This document shows positions 11,090 through 18,520 of a stretch of 39,780 bases of DNA, one piece after another. How positions within the stretch are numbered: position 1 is the first letter of the stretch; each line of letters opens with the position of its first letter. The notes under the pieces are model-generated. The model did not search any database and had not been told where the DNA came from. It saw only the letters and a program-made list of their open reading frames with translations. Source of the DNA: Clostridiales bacterium. GTDB taxonomy: Bacteria > Bacillota > Clostridia > Lachnospirales > Lachnospiraceae. The position numbers and the translations under genes were made by a program. The stretch is taken from positions 1 through 39,780 of the forward strand of contig JAAYSQ010000092.1 in the NCBI GenBank assembly GCA_012523925.1, given 5' to 3'.

Positions 11090-11841
11090 ACCAGTTTTCT
11101 AGGACAGAACTGTTGCTTGGTGGGGAAGCAATGGAATTATTAAGTAAGGCAAGAGTAGCAGTATTTGGTATCGGGGGAGTCGGCGGTTATACGGTGGAAG
11201 CCCTAGCTCGTAGTGGAGTGGGGACGATTGATCTTATCGATGATGATAAGGTCTGCCTAACTAATATTAACAGACAAATAATTGCAACAAGAAAGACCAT
11301 AGGCAAATATAAAGTGGATGTAATGAAAGAACGGGTTTTAGAAATTAATCCTAAAGCTATAGTAAATACCCATCAATGCTTCTTTAGTGCAGAGACAGCG
11401 GATCAGTTTGATTTTTCCGCCTACGATTATGTCGTTGATGCTATTGATACAGTATCCGGTAAAATTGAGTTGGTGATGCGTGCACAAGAACATAATGTAC
11501 CAATCATTAGCTGTATGGGTGCCGGTAATAAATTAGATCCTACACAATTTGAAGTTACCGATATCTATAAGACCTCTATCTGCCCTTTGGCAAAAGTTAT
11601 GCGTAAGGAACTGAGAGCTCGTGGGGTTAAAGGCTTAAAAGTGGTATATTCCAAAGAGCCAGCAAGAAAGCCGATTGAAGATACCTCCAACAGCTGTAAG
11701 CATCATTGCATTTGCCCTCCAGGTACCGCTAGAAAGTGTACAGAAAGAAGGCAGATACCAGGCAGCAGTGCCTTTGTACCACCGGTGGCGGGGCTGATTA
11801 TTGCTGGCGAGGTAATCAAGGATCTGGGGAATGTACAATAA
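11083..11841 (+). CDS. tcdA: tRNA threonylcarbamoyladenosine dehydratase (TcdA/CsdL)
   Basis: E1/ThiF-like ATP-dependent dehydratase that cyclises t6A37 in tRNA to ct6A. The nucleotide-binding loop GIGGVGGYTVEALARSG (about residues 29-45) and the following acidic DLIDDDKVCLTNINRQ motif are complete. The C-terminal part holds a Cys-rich stretch (SCKHHCICPPG) and the family ending GSSAFVPPVAGL. Its 252 residues are a normal TcdA length. The ATG overlaps the upstream stop (TGTTAA), indicating translational coupling with the TtcA-like ATPase. In E. coli the orthologue (CsdL) works with the cysteine desulfurase CsdA, and a cysteine desulfurase lies two genes upstream here, which supports the same partnership by inference. 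Confidence 0.92.
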   Translation: MLNQFSRTELLLGGEAMELLSKARVAVFGIGGVGGYTVEALARSGVGTIDLIDDDKVCLTNINRQIIATRKTIGKYKVDVMKERVLEINPKAIVNTHQCFFSAETADQFDFSAYDYVVDAIDTVSGKIELVMRAQEHNVPIISCMGAGNKLDPTQFEVTDIYKTSICPLAKVMRKELRARGVKGLKVVYSKEPARKPIEDTSNSCKHHCICPPGTARKCTERRQIPGSSAFVPPVAGLIIAGEVIKDLGNVQ

Positions 11842-11975
11842 ATCATAATTATTCAAGTTCACAAAGGAGCACCCTTTATGAAAGTTTGGAAGCTATTCTA
11901 ATCGTAATCAATATAGATAGATACATTTTCACTTGCTTCTTAAAGCGGGGTATGTTATTATAATCAGAACATTTT

Positions 11976-12003
11976 AAGCAGGTTAGGATTGTCTAATCTG
12001 CTT
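11976..12003 (+). terminator. Hairpin after tcdA, weak terminator
   Basis: AAGCAGGTTAGG (11976-11987) pairs with CTAATCTGCTT (11993-12003) with G-U pairs. The tail TATCTTTATA is only moderately T-rich, so termination may be incomplete and the HD-domain gene could be partly co-transcribed. Confidence 0.5.
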
Positions 12004-12066
12004 ATCTTTATATCGTAATGGTAATGTTATCAAAATGGTATCAATAATTCGAAAGGGATGATAAAA

Positions 12067-12639
12067 ATGGGTAAAATACCAACACGAGAAGAAGCATGGG
12101 AACTTCTATGTGAATATAACCAAGAGGAATTTCACCTAAAACATGCAAGAATTGTGGAAGGAGCTATGCGTTACTTCGCTAGAGAATTAGGATATCAGGA
12201 GGAAGAAGAATTCTGGGGCATAGTAGGACTTCTTCACGATTTGGATTTTGAGAAGTATCCTCAGCAACATTGCATTAAATCCCAAGGGATTATGAAGGAA
12301 CATGATCTTGATGATCGGATAATCCATGCTACGGCAAGTCATGGATTTGGAATTACTGTTGATATTAAACCAGAACATACCATGGAAAAGGTTCTTTATG
12401 CGGTAGACGAGCTAACTGGCCTTATCGGTGCGGTTGCTATTATGCGTCCTTCCAAAAGTACCATGGATTTGGAAGTGAGCTCTGTTAAAAAGAAATACAA
12501 AAACAAAAAGTTTGCTGCTGGTTGCTCTAGGGAAGTTATCTCAAATGGTGCTAAGATGCTTGGATGGGAACTTGAGGATTTAATTCAAAGAACGATTTAT
12601 GCTTTGAGGGATGTTGAGCAAAGTACGGGACTTGTATAG
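12067..12639 (+). CDS. HD-domain protein (predicted phosphohydrolase)
   Basis: Soluble protein of 190 residues with an HD metal-binding domain. It shows FHLKHARIVEGAM near the N-terminus, the signature GLLHDLDFEKYP with His57-Asp58, and TASHGFG further on, as in HDIG-type proteins. I chose the ATG at 12067 because AAAGGG lies nine bases before it; an ATG at 12058 would touch that site. HD proteins hydrolyse phosphoesters, often nucleotides, and this subgroup is uncharacterised as far as I know. It ends at a clear terminator. The link to the preceding tRNA genes is only positional. Confidence 0.8.
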   Translation: MGKIPTREEAWELLCEYNQEEFHLKHARIVEGAMRYFARELGYQEEEEFWGIVGLLHDLDFEKYPQQHCIKSQGIMKEHDLDDRIIHATASHGFGITVDIKPEHTMEKVLYAVDELTGLIGAVAIMRPSKSTMDLEVSSVKKKYKNKKFAAGCSREVISNGAKMLGWELEDLIQRTIYALRDVEQSTGLV

Positions 12640-12668
12640 TCTGATTTAAAGCCCAATGTTATACAACT

Positions 12669-12716
12669 AAGACCTTTATGCTATTTGCTGTTAAGCAGAT
12701 ATATAAGGTCTTTTTT
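12669..12716 (+). terminator. Terminator after the HD-domain gene
   Basis: AAGACCTT (12669-12676) pairs with AAGGTCTT (12705-12712), followed by six T. The loop contains a second small stem around TTGCTG/TTAAGCAG. Confidence 0.85.
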
Positions 12717-12734
12717 GTTACCGATTGCATAAAC

Positions 12735-12763
12735 TTGAATTTTGAAAAGTTATATGTTATTAT
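12735..12763 (+). promoter_or_regulatory. Candidate promoter of the DUF554 gene
   Basis: TTGAAT (12735-12740), 17 bp, TATTAT (12758-12763). It leaves a leader of about 120 bases in which I see no known riboswitch. Confidence 0.5.
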
Positions 12764-12891
12764 CCAATAATATTATGTAGCGGATAGATGATAGGATTAA
12801 GATAAGGAGAAACCTGCGTATAATATTACAATTGGTAAATTTAATACATATTGATACATAAGAATAATGAAAAAGCAGGGTATAGAAATTT

Positions 12892-13623
12892 ATGATTGGA
12901 ATGGGAACGTTAGTTAATAGTATTTTGGTTCTGATAGGATCTACGATCGGAATACTGATTAAAGGTGGATTAAAAGAAAAATACCAGGTGACTACAATGA
13001 ACGCCTTAGGATTGGCTGTTATGTTTATTGGTATTAGTGGTGCTTTGCAGGGATTGTTATTAGTTGAGGGAAACCAACTAACTAGTACGAATGTTATGCT
13101 CATGATCATTTCTCTTGCATTGGGGGCCTTTATCGGGGAAGGGATTGATATCGAAGCCCGATTGGATAGATTGGGAGAATGGATTAAGAAAACTTTGAAA
13201 GTGAAAGATGATAAGGGGAACAGTTTTGTAGAAGGTTTTGTTAATAGTTCTCTACTTTTCTGTGTCGGTGCAATGGCAATTGTCGGCTCCCTACAGGATG
13301 GTCTTGCAGGGGATCCCTCCATATTAATAGCTAAAGGGGTAATTGATGGAGTGGTTGCAATCTTTTTCGCATCAACACTGGGGATTGGCGTATTCTTCTC
13401 GGTAATTTCGCTACTCCTATATCAGGGCGGAATAACGCTGGGAGCAACTTTTATTGAGCCGTTGCTAAGTGAGCAGCTTATTAGTAATATTTCCTTTATT
13501 GGTTCTATTCTTATCATGGGACTTGGTATTAATATGATCTTTGGCAAAAAGATTAAGGTAGGAAATCTGTTACCTGCTGTATTGGTACCCGTGATTTATG
13601 AAATTATTATTACTGTTTTTTAG
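12892..13623 (+). CDS. DUF554 family membrane protein
   Basis: Membrane protein of 243 residues with about six or seven hydrophobic segments, matching DUF554 (YdfK type). The opening MIGMGTLVNSILVLIGSTIG, the central Gly-rich FVNSSLLFCVGAMAIVGSLQDG and the ending LPAVLVPVIYE are the recognisable family parts. A hydrophilic loop (about 80-110, ARLDRLGEWIKKTLKVKDD) separates two halves. The ATG at 12892 gives the family's normal N-terminus although the ribosome site before it (CAGGG) is weak. Function is unknown; transport has been suggested for the family but nothing here specifies a substrate. It is a single-gene unit. Confidence 0.85.
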   Translation: MIGMGTLVNSILVLIGSTIGILIKGGLKEKYQVTTMNALGLAVMFIGISGALQGLLLVEGNQLTSTNVMLMIISLALGAFIGEGIDIEARLDRLGEWIKKTLKVKDDKGNSFVEGFVNSSLLFCVGAMAIVGSLQDGLAGDPSILIAKGVIDGVVAIFFASTLGIGVFFSVISLLLYQGGITLGATFIEPLLSEQLISNISFIGSILIMGLGINMIFGKKIKVGNLLPAVLVPVIYEIIITVF

Positions 13624-13716
13624 AATAAGTATATCTATGACAAGAAGTATATCAATAAGAAGATTTTATTAATCGAACAATAAAATGAAAGAAAATACTT
13701 AAAATATGATATTTGA

Positions 13717-13760
13717 CCTTAATAATGTTTGTCAAAAACAGACTTATTAAGGACTTTTTT
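13717..13760 (+). terminator. Terminator of the DUF554 gene
   Basis: CCTTAATAATGTTTG (13717-13731) pairs with CAGACTTATTAAGG (13739-13752) with one bulge, followed by ACTTTTTT. Confidence 0.88.
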
Positions 13761-13780
13761 ATATCAATCGGAAAACCTTA

Positions 13781-13809
13781 TTGACATTATAAGTATTATT
13801 GTATACAAT
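13781..13809 (+). promoter_or_regulatory. Promoter of the Re-citrate synthase gene
   Basis: TTGACA (13781-13786), 17 bp, TACAAT (13804-13809). The same hexamers and spacing recur before the isocitrate dehydrogenase gene at 15302-15330. Confidence 0.75.
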
Positions 13810-13816
13810 TATACAA
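13799..13816. promoter_or_regulatory. FadR/GntR-type operator overlapping the -10 box
   Basis: TTGTATA-CAAT-TATACAA is a perfect 7-4-7 inverted repeat, and its left part contains the 10-bp palindrome TTGTATACAA. This fits the TNGTNNNACNA pattern known for FadR-subfamily GntR regulators, and a GntR/FCD gene ends this same cluster (16644-17312). The site covers the -10 hexamer, so binding should repress. The pairing of site and regulator is inference. Confidence 0.55.
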
Positions 13817-13843
13817 ATTTTAAAAAGGATGGAGACGATAGCA

Positions 13844-15229
13844 ATGGATCAAAGAAAAGTATTTATAAATCCCCATAATAATCTGCTTCAATTAGAGGAA
13901 CCGATTTATCCGCTCGTTGATATTGAGGAGCCGAATACCTTCCGAAATCTGTTCCCTTATGATGAGGTGCCAAAGATTGCCTTCAATGATCGGATTGTTC
14001 CACATCACCTTCCGGATGAGATTTTTATAACGGATACCACATTTCGTGATGGGCAGCAGTCTAGAGCACCCTATACCACAGAACAAATTGTTACTATGTA
14101 TGATTACTTTCACCGTTTGGGAGGGCCAAAGGGAATTATTCGTCAGTGTGAGTTCTTCCTTTATAGTAAGAAGGATAGGGACGCCGTATATAAATGCATG
14201 GAAAGAGGTTATAAGTTTCCTGAGGTAACTTCTTGGATTCGTGCCAGTAAAAAAGACTTTGAGCTTGTGAAAGATATTGGATTAAAAGAAACCGGTATAC
14301 TGGTAAGCTGTTCAGATTATCATATCTTCTACAAAATGAAGATGACCAGAAGAGAAGCGCTTAACCATTATCTTTCTGTCATTAGGGAATGCCTTGAGAC
14401 GGGAGTGTCACCAAGATGCCATCTAGAAGACATTACTCGCTCTGATATTCATGGTTTTGTTATTCCTTTCTGTAGGGAATTGATGAAACTATCCAAGGAA
14501 TATAATATACCGGTTAAGATACGTGCTTGCGATACAATGGGTTATGGAGTGAATTTCCCTGGAGCTGTAATACCACGTTCAGTACAAGGAATTATCTATG
14601 GTTTAATCACCCATGGTGGTGTTCCATCAGAATGGCTTGAGTGGCATGGGCACAATGATTTCTACAAGGCAGTAGCCAACTCAACGACCGCTTGGTTATA
14701 TGGTGCGGCTGGTGTGAATTGTTCCCTTTTTGGTATTGGAGAACGTACTGGCAATACACCACTAGAAGCTATGGTATTTGAATATGCACAGCTAAAAGGT
14801 ACATTAGACGGGATGGATACGACCGTGATCACAGAACTGGCGGAGTATTATGAAAAAGAGATTGGTTATCGTATCCCATCAAGAACGCCGTTTGTTGGTA
14901 GAAACTTTAATATAACCCGTGCTGGTATTCATGCGGATGGTTTATTAAAAAATGAGGAAATCTATAATATCTTCGATACTGATAAAATTCTAAATAGACC
15001 GGTTCGAGTAGCCATATCCAACACCTCTGGCCTAGCAGGGATTGCCCATTGGATAAATTCATACTACAATCTTAAGGAAGAGGAAGCAGTAGATAAGAAT
15101 AGCCCATACGTGGTGAAGGTGAAGGAATGGGTTGATTCTGAGTATGAAAATGGAAGAATTACAGTGATTACAGATGAGGAATTAGTAGAGATTCTACAAA
15201 AAGTAAAAGAGGGATTGGGGACCTGTTGA
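13844..15229 (+). CDS. Probable Re-citrate synthase (isopropylmalate/homocitrate synthase family)
   Basis: Claisen-type condensing enzyme with the HMGL-like TIM barrel: ITDTTFRDGQQSRAPYT (about residues 62-78) gives the catalytic Arg68 and metal ligand Asp69, and EWHGHNDF holds the metal ligands His268 and His270. The protein is 461 residues from the ATG at 13844, which follows AAGGATGGAG. An in-frame ATG at 13799 lies within the promoter and cannot be used from it. Members of this branch with the RDGQQSR motif include the Re-citrate synthase of Clostridium kluyveri, whose gene also neighbours isocitrate dehydrogenase. Here the dehydrogenase follows directly, so citrate synthesis for 2-oxoglutarate and glutamate is the best call. 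Homocitrate or citramalate synthase is possible. No leucine-regulatory LeuA dimer domain is evident. Confidence 0.8.
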   Translation: MDQRKVFINPHNNLLQLEEPIYPLVDIEEPNTFRNLFPYDEVPKIAFNDRIVPHHLPDEIFITDTTFRDGQQSRAPYTTEQIVTMYDYFHRLGGPKGIIRQCEFFLYSKKDRDAVYKCMERGYKFPEVTSWIRASKKDFELVKDIGLKETGILVSCSDYHIFYKMKMTRREALNHYLSVIRECLETGVSPRCHLEDITRSDIHGFVIPFCRELMKLSKEYNIPVKIRACDTMGYGVNFPGAVIPRSVQGIIYGLITHGGVPSEWLEWHGHNDFYKAVANSTTAWLYGAAGVNCSLFGIGERTGNTPLEAMVFEYAQLKGTLDGMDTTVITELAEYYEKEIGYRIPSRTPFVGRNFNITRAGIHADGLLKNEEIYNIFDTDKILNRPVRVAISNTSGLAGIAHWINSYYNLKEEEAVDKNSPYVVKVKEWVDSEYENGRITVITDEELVEILQKVKEGLGTC

Positions 15230-15301
15230 AATAAGACTTATATACATAGATTGCGAGCGAAAGAGTAGCTAGATTATCGGTAATTTTATACAGAACGGGA
15301 A

Positions 15302-15330
15302 TTGACAAGCTTTAAAGAAAGACATACAAT
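15302..15330 (+). promoter_or_regulatory. Promoter of the isocitrate dehydrogenase gene
   Basis: TTGACA (15302-15307), 17 bp, TACAAT (15325-15330). Just downstream, ATGTA-ACAA-TACAT (15338-15351) is an inverted repeat whose arms partly resemble the operator at 13799-13816. No terminator separates this gene from the citrate synthase gene, so it can probably be read from both promoters. Confidence 0.65.
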
Positions 15331-15413
15331 GGTAAATATGTAACAATACATTATAAGAGCTTGGAGTACCAATGCTCTGATAAGTACTAGATAAGCAATG
15401 ATAGGAGGATGTT

Positions 15414-16583
15414 ATGATAGCAACTGATAAAATTGAGGCGGCTAAGGAAAGATTCGGACAGTTACTTGAAGAACAACTACGTCGAGTTGAGGAAATGAAA
15501 GCACAAGGGGATTTTATTGATTATAATTCTTTAGACCAGATTATTATTGGCGTATGCGGCGGTGATGGTATTGGTCCTGCAATTACAGCGCAGGCGCAAA
15601 GGGTACTGGAATATCTACTGAAGGATGAAGTTAAGTCTGGTAAAGTAGCATTTCGTGTTATCGATGGCTTGACCATAGAAAGAAGAGCAGAAGAAAATGC
15701 AGCCATTCCTCCTGCAGTATTAGAGGAATTAAAGCAGTGCCATGTTATATTGAAAGGGCCTACCACAACACCAAGAAAGGGAGATCCATGGCCAAACGTA
15801 GAAAGTGCTAATGTAGCAATGAGAAAGGAATTGGACCTATTTGCCAATGTAAGACCGGTTCGAGTTCCGGATCAGGGCATTGATTGGACTTTCTATCGTG
15901 AGAATACTGAAGGTGCCTATGCAGTTGGTAGTAAAGGTGTTAATGTAACTGAGGATCTGGGTGTGGATTTCACAGTGGTAACAACTCAGGGAACCGAAAG
16001 AATTATCCGTGCTGCTTTTGAATTTGCCAAAGCGAATGGTAAGACAAGGGTTACCGCGGTTACTAAGGCAAATATTATTAAGACAACAGATGGTAAATTC
16101 CTTGATATCTTCCGTGAGATTGCTAAAGACTATCCGGATATTACAGCGGATGATTGGTATATTGATATCATGACGGCAAAACTCGTAGATGAGAAGAGAA
16201 GGAAAGACTTCCAGGTGATGGTTCTTCCAAACCTCTATGGTGATATCCTTACGGATGAGGCGGCAGAATTCCAAGGTGGAGTAGGTACTGCTGGAAGCGC
16301 CAATATCGGAAAGCGTTACGCAATGTTTGAAGCAATCCATGGTTCTGCCCCTCGTATGGTGCAGGAAGGCAGAGATAAGTATGCGGATCCTTCCAGTATC
16401 ATTCGTGCTGGTGCCATGTTACTGAATCATATTGGTTATTCAGATAAAGCAGATAAATTATATCGTGCATTAGATATATGTACTGTTACAGAGAAAAAGC
16501 TTGTTCTAACAGGTCGAGATACAGGTGCTACAGGAGAAGAATTTGCTGATTATCTGATGGAGACCATTGAGAACTTAAAGTAA
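15414..16583 (+). CDS. Isocitrate/isopropylmalate dehydrogenase family, probably NAD-dependent isocitrate dehydrogenase
   Basis: Beta-decarboxylating dehydrogenase of 389 residues. The N-terminal extension of about 40 residues is charged and helical. The core opens with IIGVCGGDGIGPAI, and RENTEGAYA, VTKANIIKTTDG, NLYGDILTDEAAEFQGGVG and FEAIHGSAPR are the family's substrate, metal and cofactor segments. The context after a Re-citrate synthase-like gene favours isocitrate oxidation to 2-oxoglutarate over isopropylmalate oxidation, because no leuC, leuD or leuA set is present. AGGAGG lies five bases before the ATG. Aconitase, needed between the two enzymes, is not in the window. Cofactor choice (NAD or NADP) cannot be decided by eye. 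Confidence 0.85.
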   Translation: MIATDKIEAAKERFGQLLEEQLRRVEEMKAQGDFIDYNSLDQIIIGVCGGDGIGPAITAQAQRVLEYLLKDEVKSGKVAFRVIDGLTIERRAEENAAIPPAVLEELKQCHVILKGPTTTPRKGDPWPNVESANVAMRKELDLFANVRPVRVPDQGIDWTFYRENTEGAYAVGSKGVNVTEDLGVDFTVVTTQGTERIIRAAFEFAKANGKTRVTAVTKANIIKTTDGKFLDIFREIAKDYPDITADDWYIDIMTAKLVDEKRRKDFQVMVLPNLYGDILTDEAAEFQGGVGTAGSANIGKRYAMFEAIHGSAPRMVQEGRDKYADPSSIIRAGAMLLNHIGYSDKADKLYRALDICTVTEKKLVLTGRDTGATGEEFADYLMETIENLK

Positions 16584-16643
16584 ACTGAATAGCACTTATT
16601 TGCTTTTCAAGTGCTTTAGGGAGTACTTAAAGGAGGAAGGTTC

Positions 16644-17312
16644 TTGGAGGAATTTCATTTTCAGAAAGAAATGTCGGATAAGTATTCCTTACGAGGCCGT
16701 GTCTTTACAAAAATCAGGGAAGATATTCTGGCTGGAGTATATAAAGAGAATGAGGAATTAAAGGAAGTTACTCTAGGGCAGGAATTAGGTGTTAGTCGGA
16801 CCCCGGTAAGAGAAGCTTTGAGGCAGCTTGAATTAGAAGGACTGGTTAGCATCATTCCAAACAAAGGAGCCTATGTAACTGGAATAACGAGGAAGGATAT
16901 CCATGATATCTATGCAATTCGTTCCTATTTGGAAGGTTTATGTGCAAAATGGGCCTGCCGGTATATTACTGAAGAGCAGATTGAAGCACTTGATGAGACC
17001 ATCTATTTATCTGCATTCCATGCGCGCAGGAGTCACCATAAACAGCTGGTTATGCTGGATAATAAATTCCACGATTTGATTTATAAAGCATCAGGCAGTA
17101 AGATACTAAATCATGTTCTTTCTGACTTCCATCATTATGTAGAACGAATCCGTAAGGTATCCTTGTCAAGTACTAATAGGGCTTCAAAATCCATTGCGGA
17201 GCATGAGGCAATCCTAGAAGCAATTAAACAGCGGGATGAAGAACTTGCAGAATCCTTAGCTCATGAACACATAATGAATACAATAAAAAATATTAGTGAC
17301 CAAGGGTTGTAA
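16644..17312 (+). CDS. GntR-family transcriptional regulator with FCD domain
   Basis: DNA-binding regulator of the FadR subfamily, 222 residues. The winged helix (about 15-80) shows LGQELGVSRTPVREALRQLE and the wing IIPNKGAYV. The all-helical FCD ligand-binding domain (about 85-215) has His residues in NKFHDLIY, AEHEAI and AHEHIM that can hold a metal and an organic acid, as in citrate- or lactate-responsive members. The start is TTG after AAAGGAGGA. It lies 60 bases after isocitrate dehydrogenase without a terminator, so it is likely part of the operon and its product may bind the palindrome at 13799-13816 in response to citrate or a related acid (inference). Confidence 0.9.
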   Translation: MEEFHFQKEMSDKYSLRGRVFTKIREDILAGVYKENEELKEVTLGQELGVSRTPVREALRQLELEGLVSIIPNKGAYVTGITRKDIHDIYAIRSYLEGLCAKWACRYITEEQIEALDETIYLSAFHARRSHHKQLVMLDNKFHDLIYKASGSKILNHVLSDFHHYVERIRKVSLSSTNRASKSIAEHEAILEAIKQRDEELAESLAHEHIMNTIKNISDQGL

Positions 17313-17333
17313 ATAAAAGTAGTCTAAGCAAAG

Positions 17334-17395
17334 AGAACCGTTTATATGAGTAAGTCATCATTGGAGATGTCTACTCATACAAACGGTTCTTTAAT
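17334..17395 (+). terminator. Terminator between convergent GntR and AraC genes
   Basis: AGAACCGTTTATATGAGTA (17334-17352) pairs with TACTCATACAAACGGTTCT (17372-17390) with one mismatch. TTAATTTT follows. The left side is purine-rich, so it may also stop minus-strand transcripts. Confidence 0.88.
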
Positions 17396-17509
17396 TTTCC
17401 CTTACAAACTGATAAAGCCACAGATTGATATTTATATCCATGGTACCAGTATTATGTATCTACCCATTCCTTCAGAAGTACTTTGTAACCGGTATCACAC
17501 TGGGTTCTA

Positions 17510-18319
17510 TTAATGGTGTAGCTGGCGAAACTCAAATGGAGTACATCCGATTGCTCTTTTAAACATTGCAATAAAATGGCTAGTATCATGATATCCTACA
17601 AGGAAGCTTACCTGGCTAATTGGCAGATGCGTTCGATTAACCAGAAGCTCCTTCGCTTTACTTAAACGGTAATTAGTAAGGTACTGGTAAGTTCCACAGC
17701 CAAGAAAGCGTTTAAACAGCCTGTTAAGATATTGGGGAGTTATATATACAGTGTTAGCAAGGCTCTGAACAGTAATGTTTTTTGGATAATTAGTTTCGAT
17801 TTCTTTTATTACCGGTGCAATATAGTTTTGGTAAAGCGGTTGAGCTTGAAATTCACGATAATCACGTAGCTTATTAATATTCATGAGGAAAGTATAGCAG
17901 TTAATCGACAGCTGTATCGGATCAATAGGACCTGCTTCGTGATAGGAAATGGTACCATCAATCCAGTCCTGGAATGAAAAATCAGCGTTGTCCTCTACCG
18001 GAATAAATTGCTCATGTCCTACTATTTTATTAATGTCAGCTTCCAGTTTTCCAGAAAAGGTTACGAATGAGGTTGACCAATCTTCATTAATTGCGCGATA
18101 TGAATGGGGAATAAACGGTGCAATTAGAATACCTGACCTTTCTGGCAGGAGGAATCGTTTTCCCCCAATAATAACTTCCCCGGCGCCACTTTCTGTCTGC
18201 AACCAATGATAGTGGGGAAATCCATTAGGTCGCTGTACACTTTCTTGGTACCAACGGTTTCCTATACTATCAACGGTGAGAGGAAGCTTATGTGAGGATA
18301 GATCAAAGTAAATTGGCAT
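17510..18319 (-). CDS. AraC-family transcriptional regulator
   Basis: Sugar-responsive regulator of 269 residues. The N-terminal cupin-like domain (about 10-110) includes FPHYHWLQTESGAGE and PFIPHSYRAI, as in AraC-type sensors. The C-terminal pair of helix-turn-helix motifs (about 168-265) shows ITVQSLANTVYITPQYLNRLFKR and ISQVSFLVGYHDTSHFIAMFKR. AAGGTGATA precedes the minus-strand ATG. It is divergent from the GH42 beta-galactosidase gene across a 201-base gap, the usual layout for a local activator, so it probably switches that gene on in the presence of a galactoside. No obvious direct-repeat operator was resolved in the gap. Confidence 0.92.
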   Translation of the reverse strand: MPIYFDLSSHKLPLTVDSIGNRWYQESVQRPNGFPHYHWLQTESGAGEVIIGGKRFLLPERSGILIAPFIPHSYRAINEDWSTSFVTFSGKLEADINKIVGHEQFIPVEDNADFSFQDWIDGTISYHEAGPIDPIQLSINCYTFLMNINKLRDYREFQAQPLYQNYIAPVIKEIETNYPKNITVQSLANTVYITPQYLNRLFKRFLGCGTYQYLTNYRLSKAKELLVNRTHLPISQVSFLVGYHDTSHFIAMFKRAIGCTPFEFRQLHH

Positions 18320-18520
18320 ATATTATCACCTTGTTTCGAAATGTTATATTTTTTAGTTTAACATATCCTACATTTTTTTAAAACAACATTTATAATAGAG
18401 GTAGGCGTATAACATTAAATGCCAAGCAAGGATATGAAATATACAATACATGATATTACTTGCCAATGCGTATATCTTAATTGAGTTTTATACTTAGATT
18501 ATAATAAGGAGGAAAAAAGT

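Noticed and set aside
11878-11901. Seven-codon frame with a good ribosome site (AAAGGAG) after tcdA
   Set aside because: No attenuator-type structure follows directly and the peptide is not rich in any one amino acid, so a leader peptide is not supported.
12750-13322. Long minus-strand open frame opposite the DUF554 gene
   Set aside because: It lies antisense to a well-supported gene, has no family resemblance, and runs through the promoter and leader of that gene.
15837-16340. Minus-strand open frame opposite isocitrate dehydrogenase
   Set aside because: A shadow of the conserved plus-strand gene with unlikely residue composition and no ribosome site.
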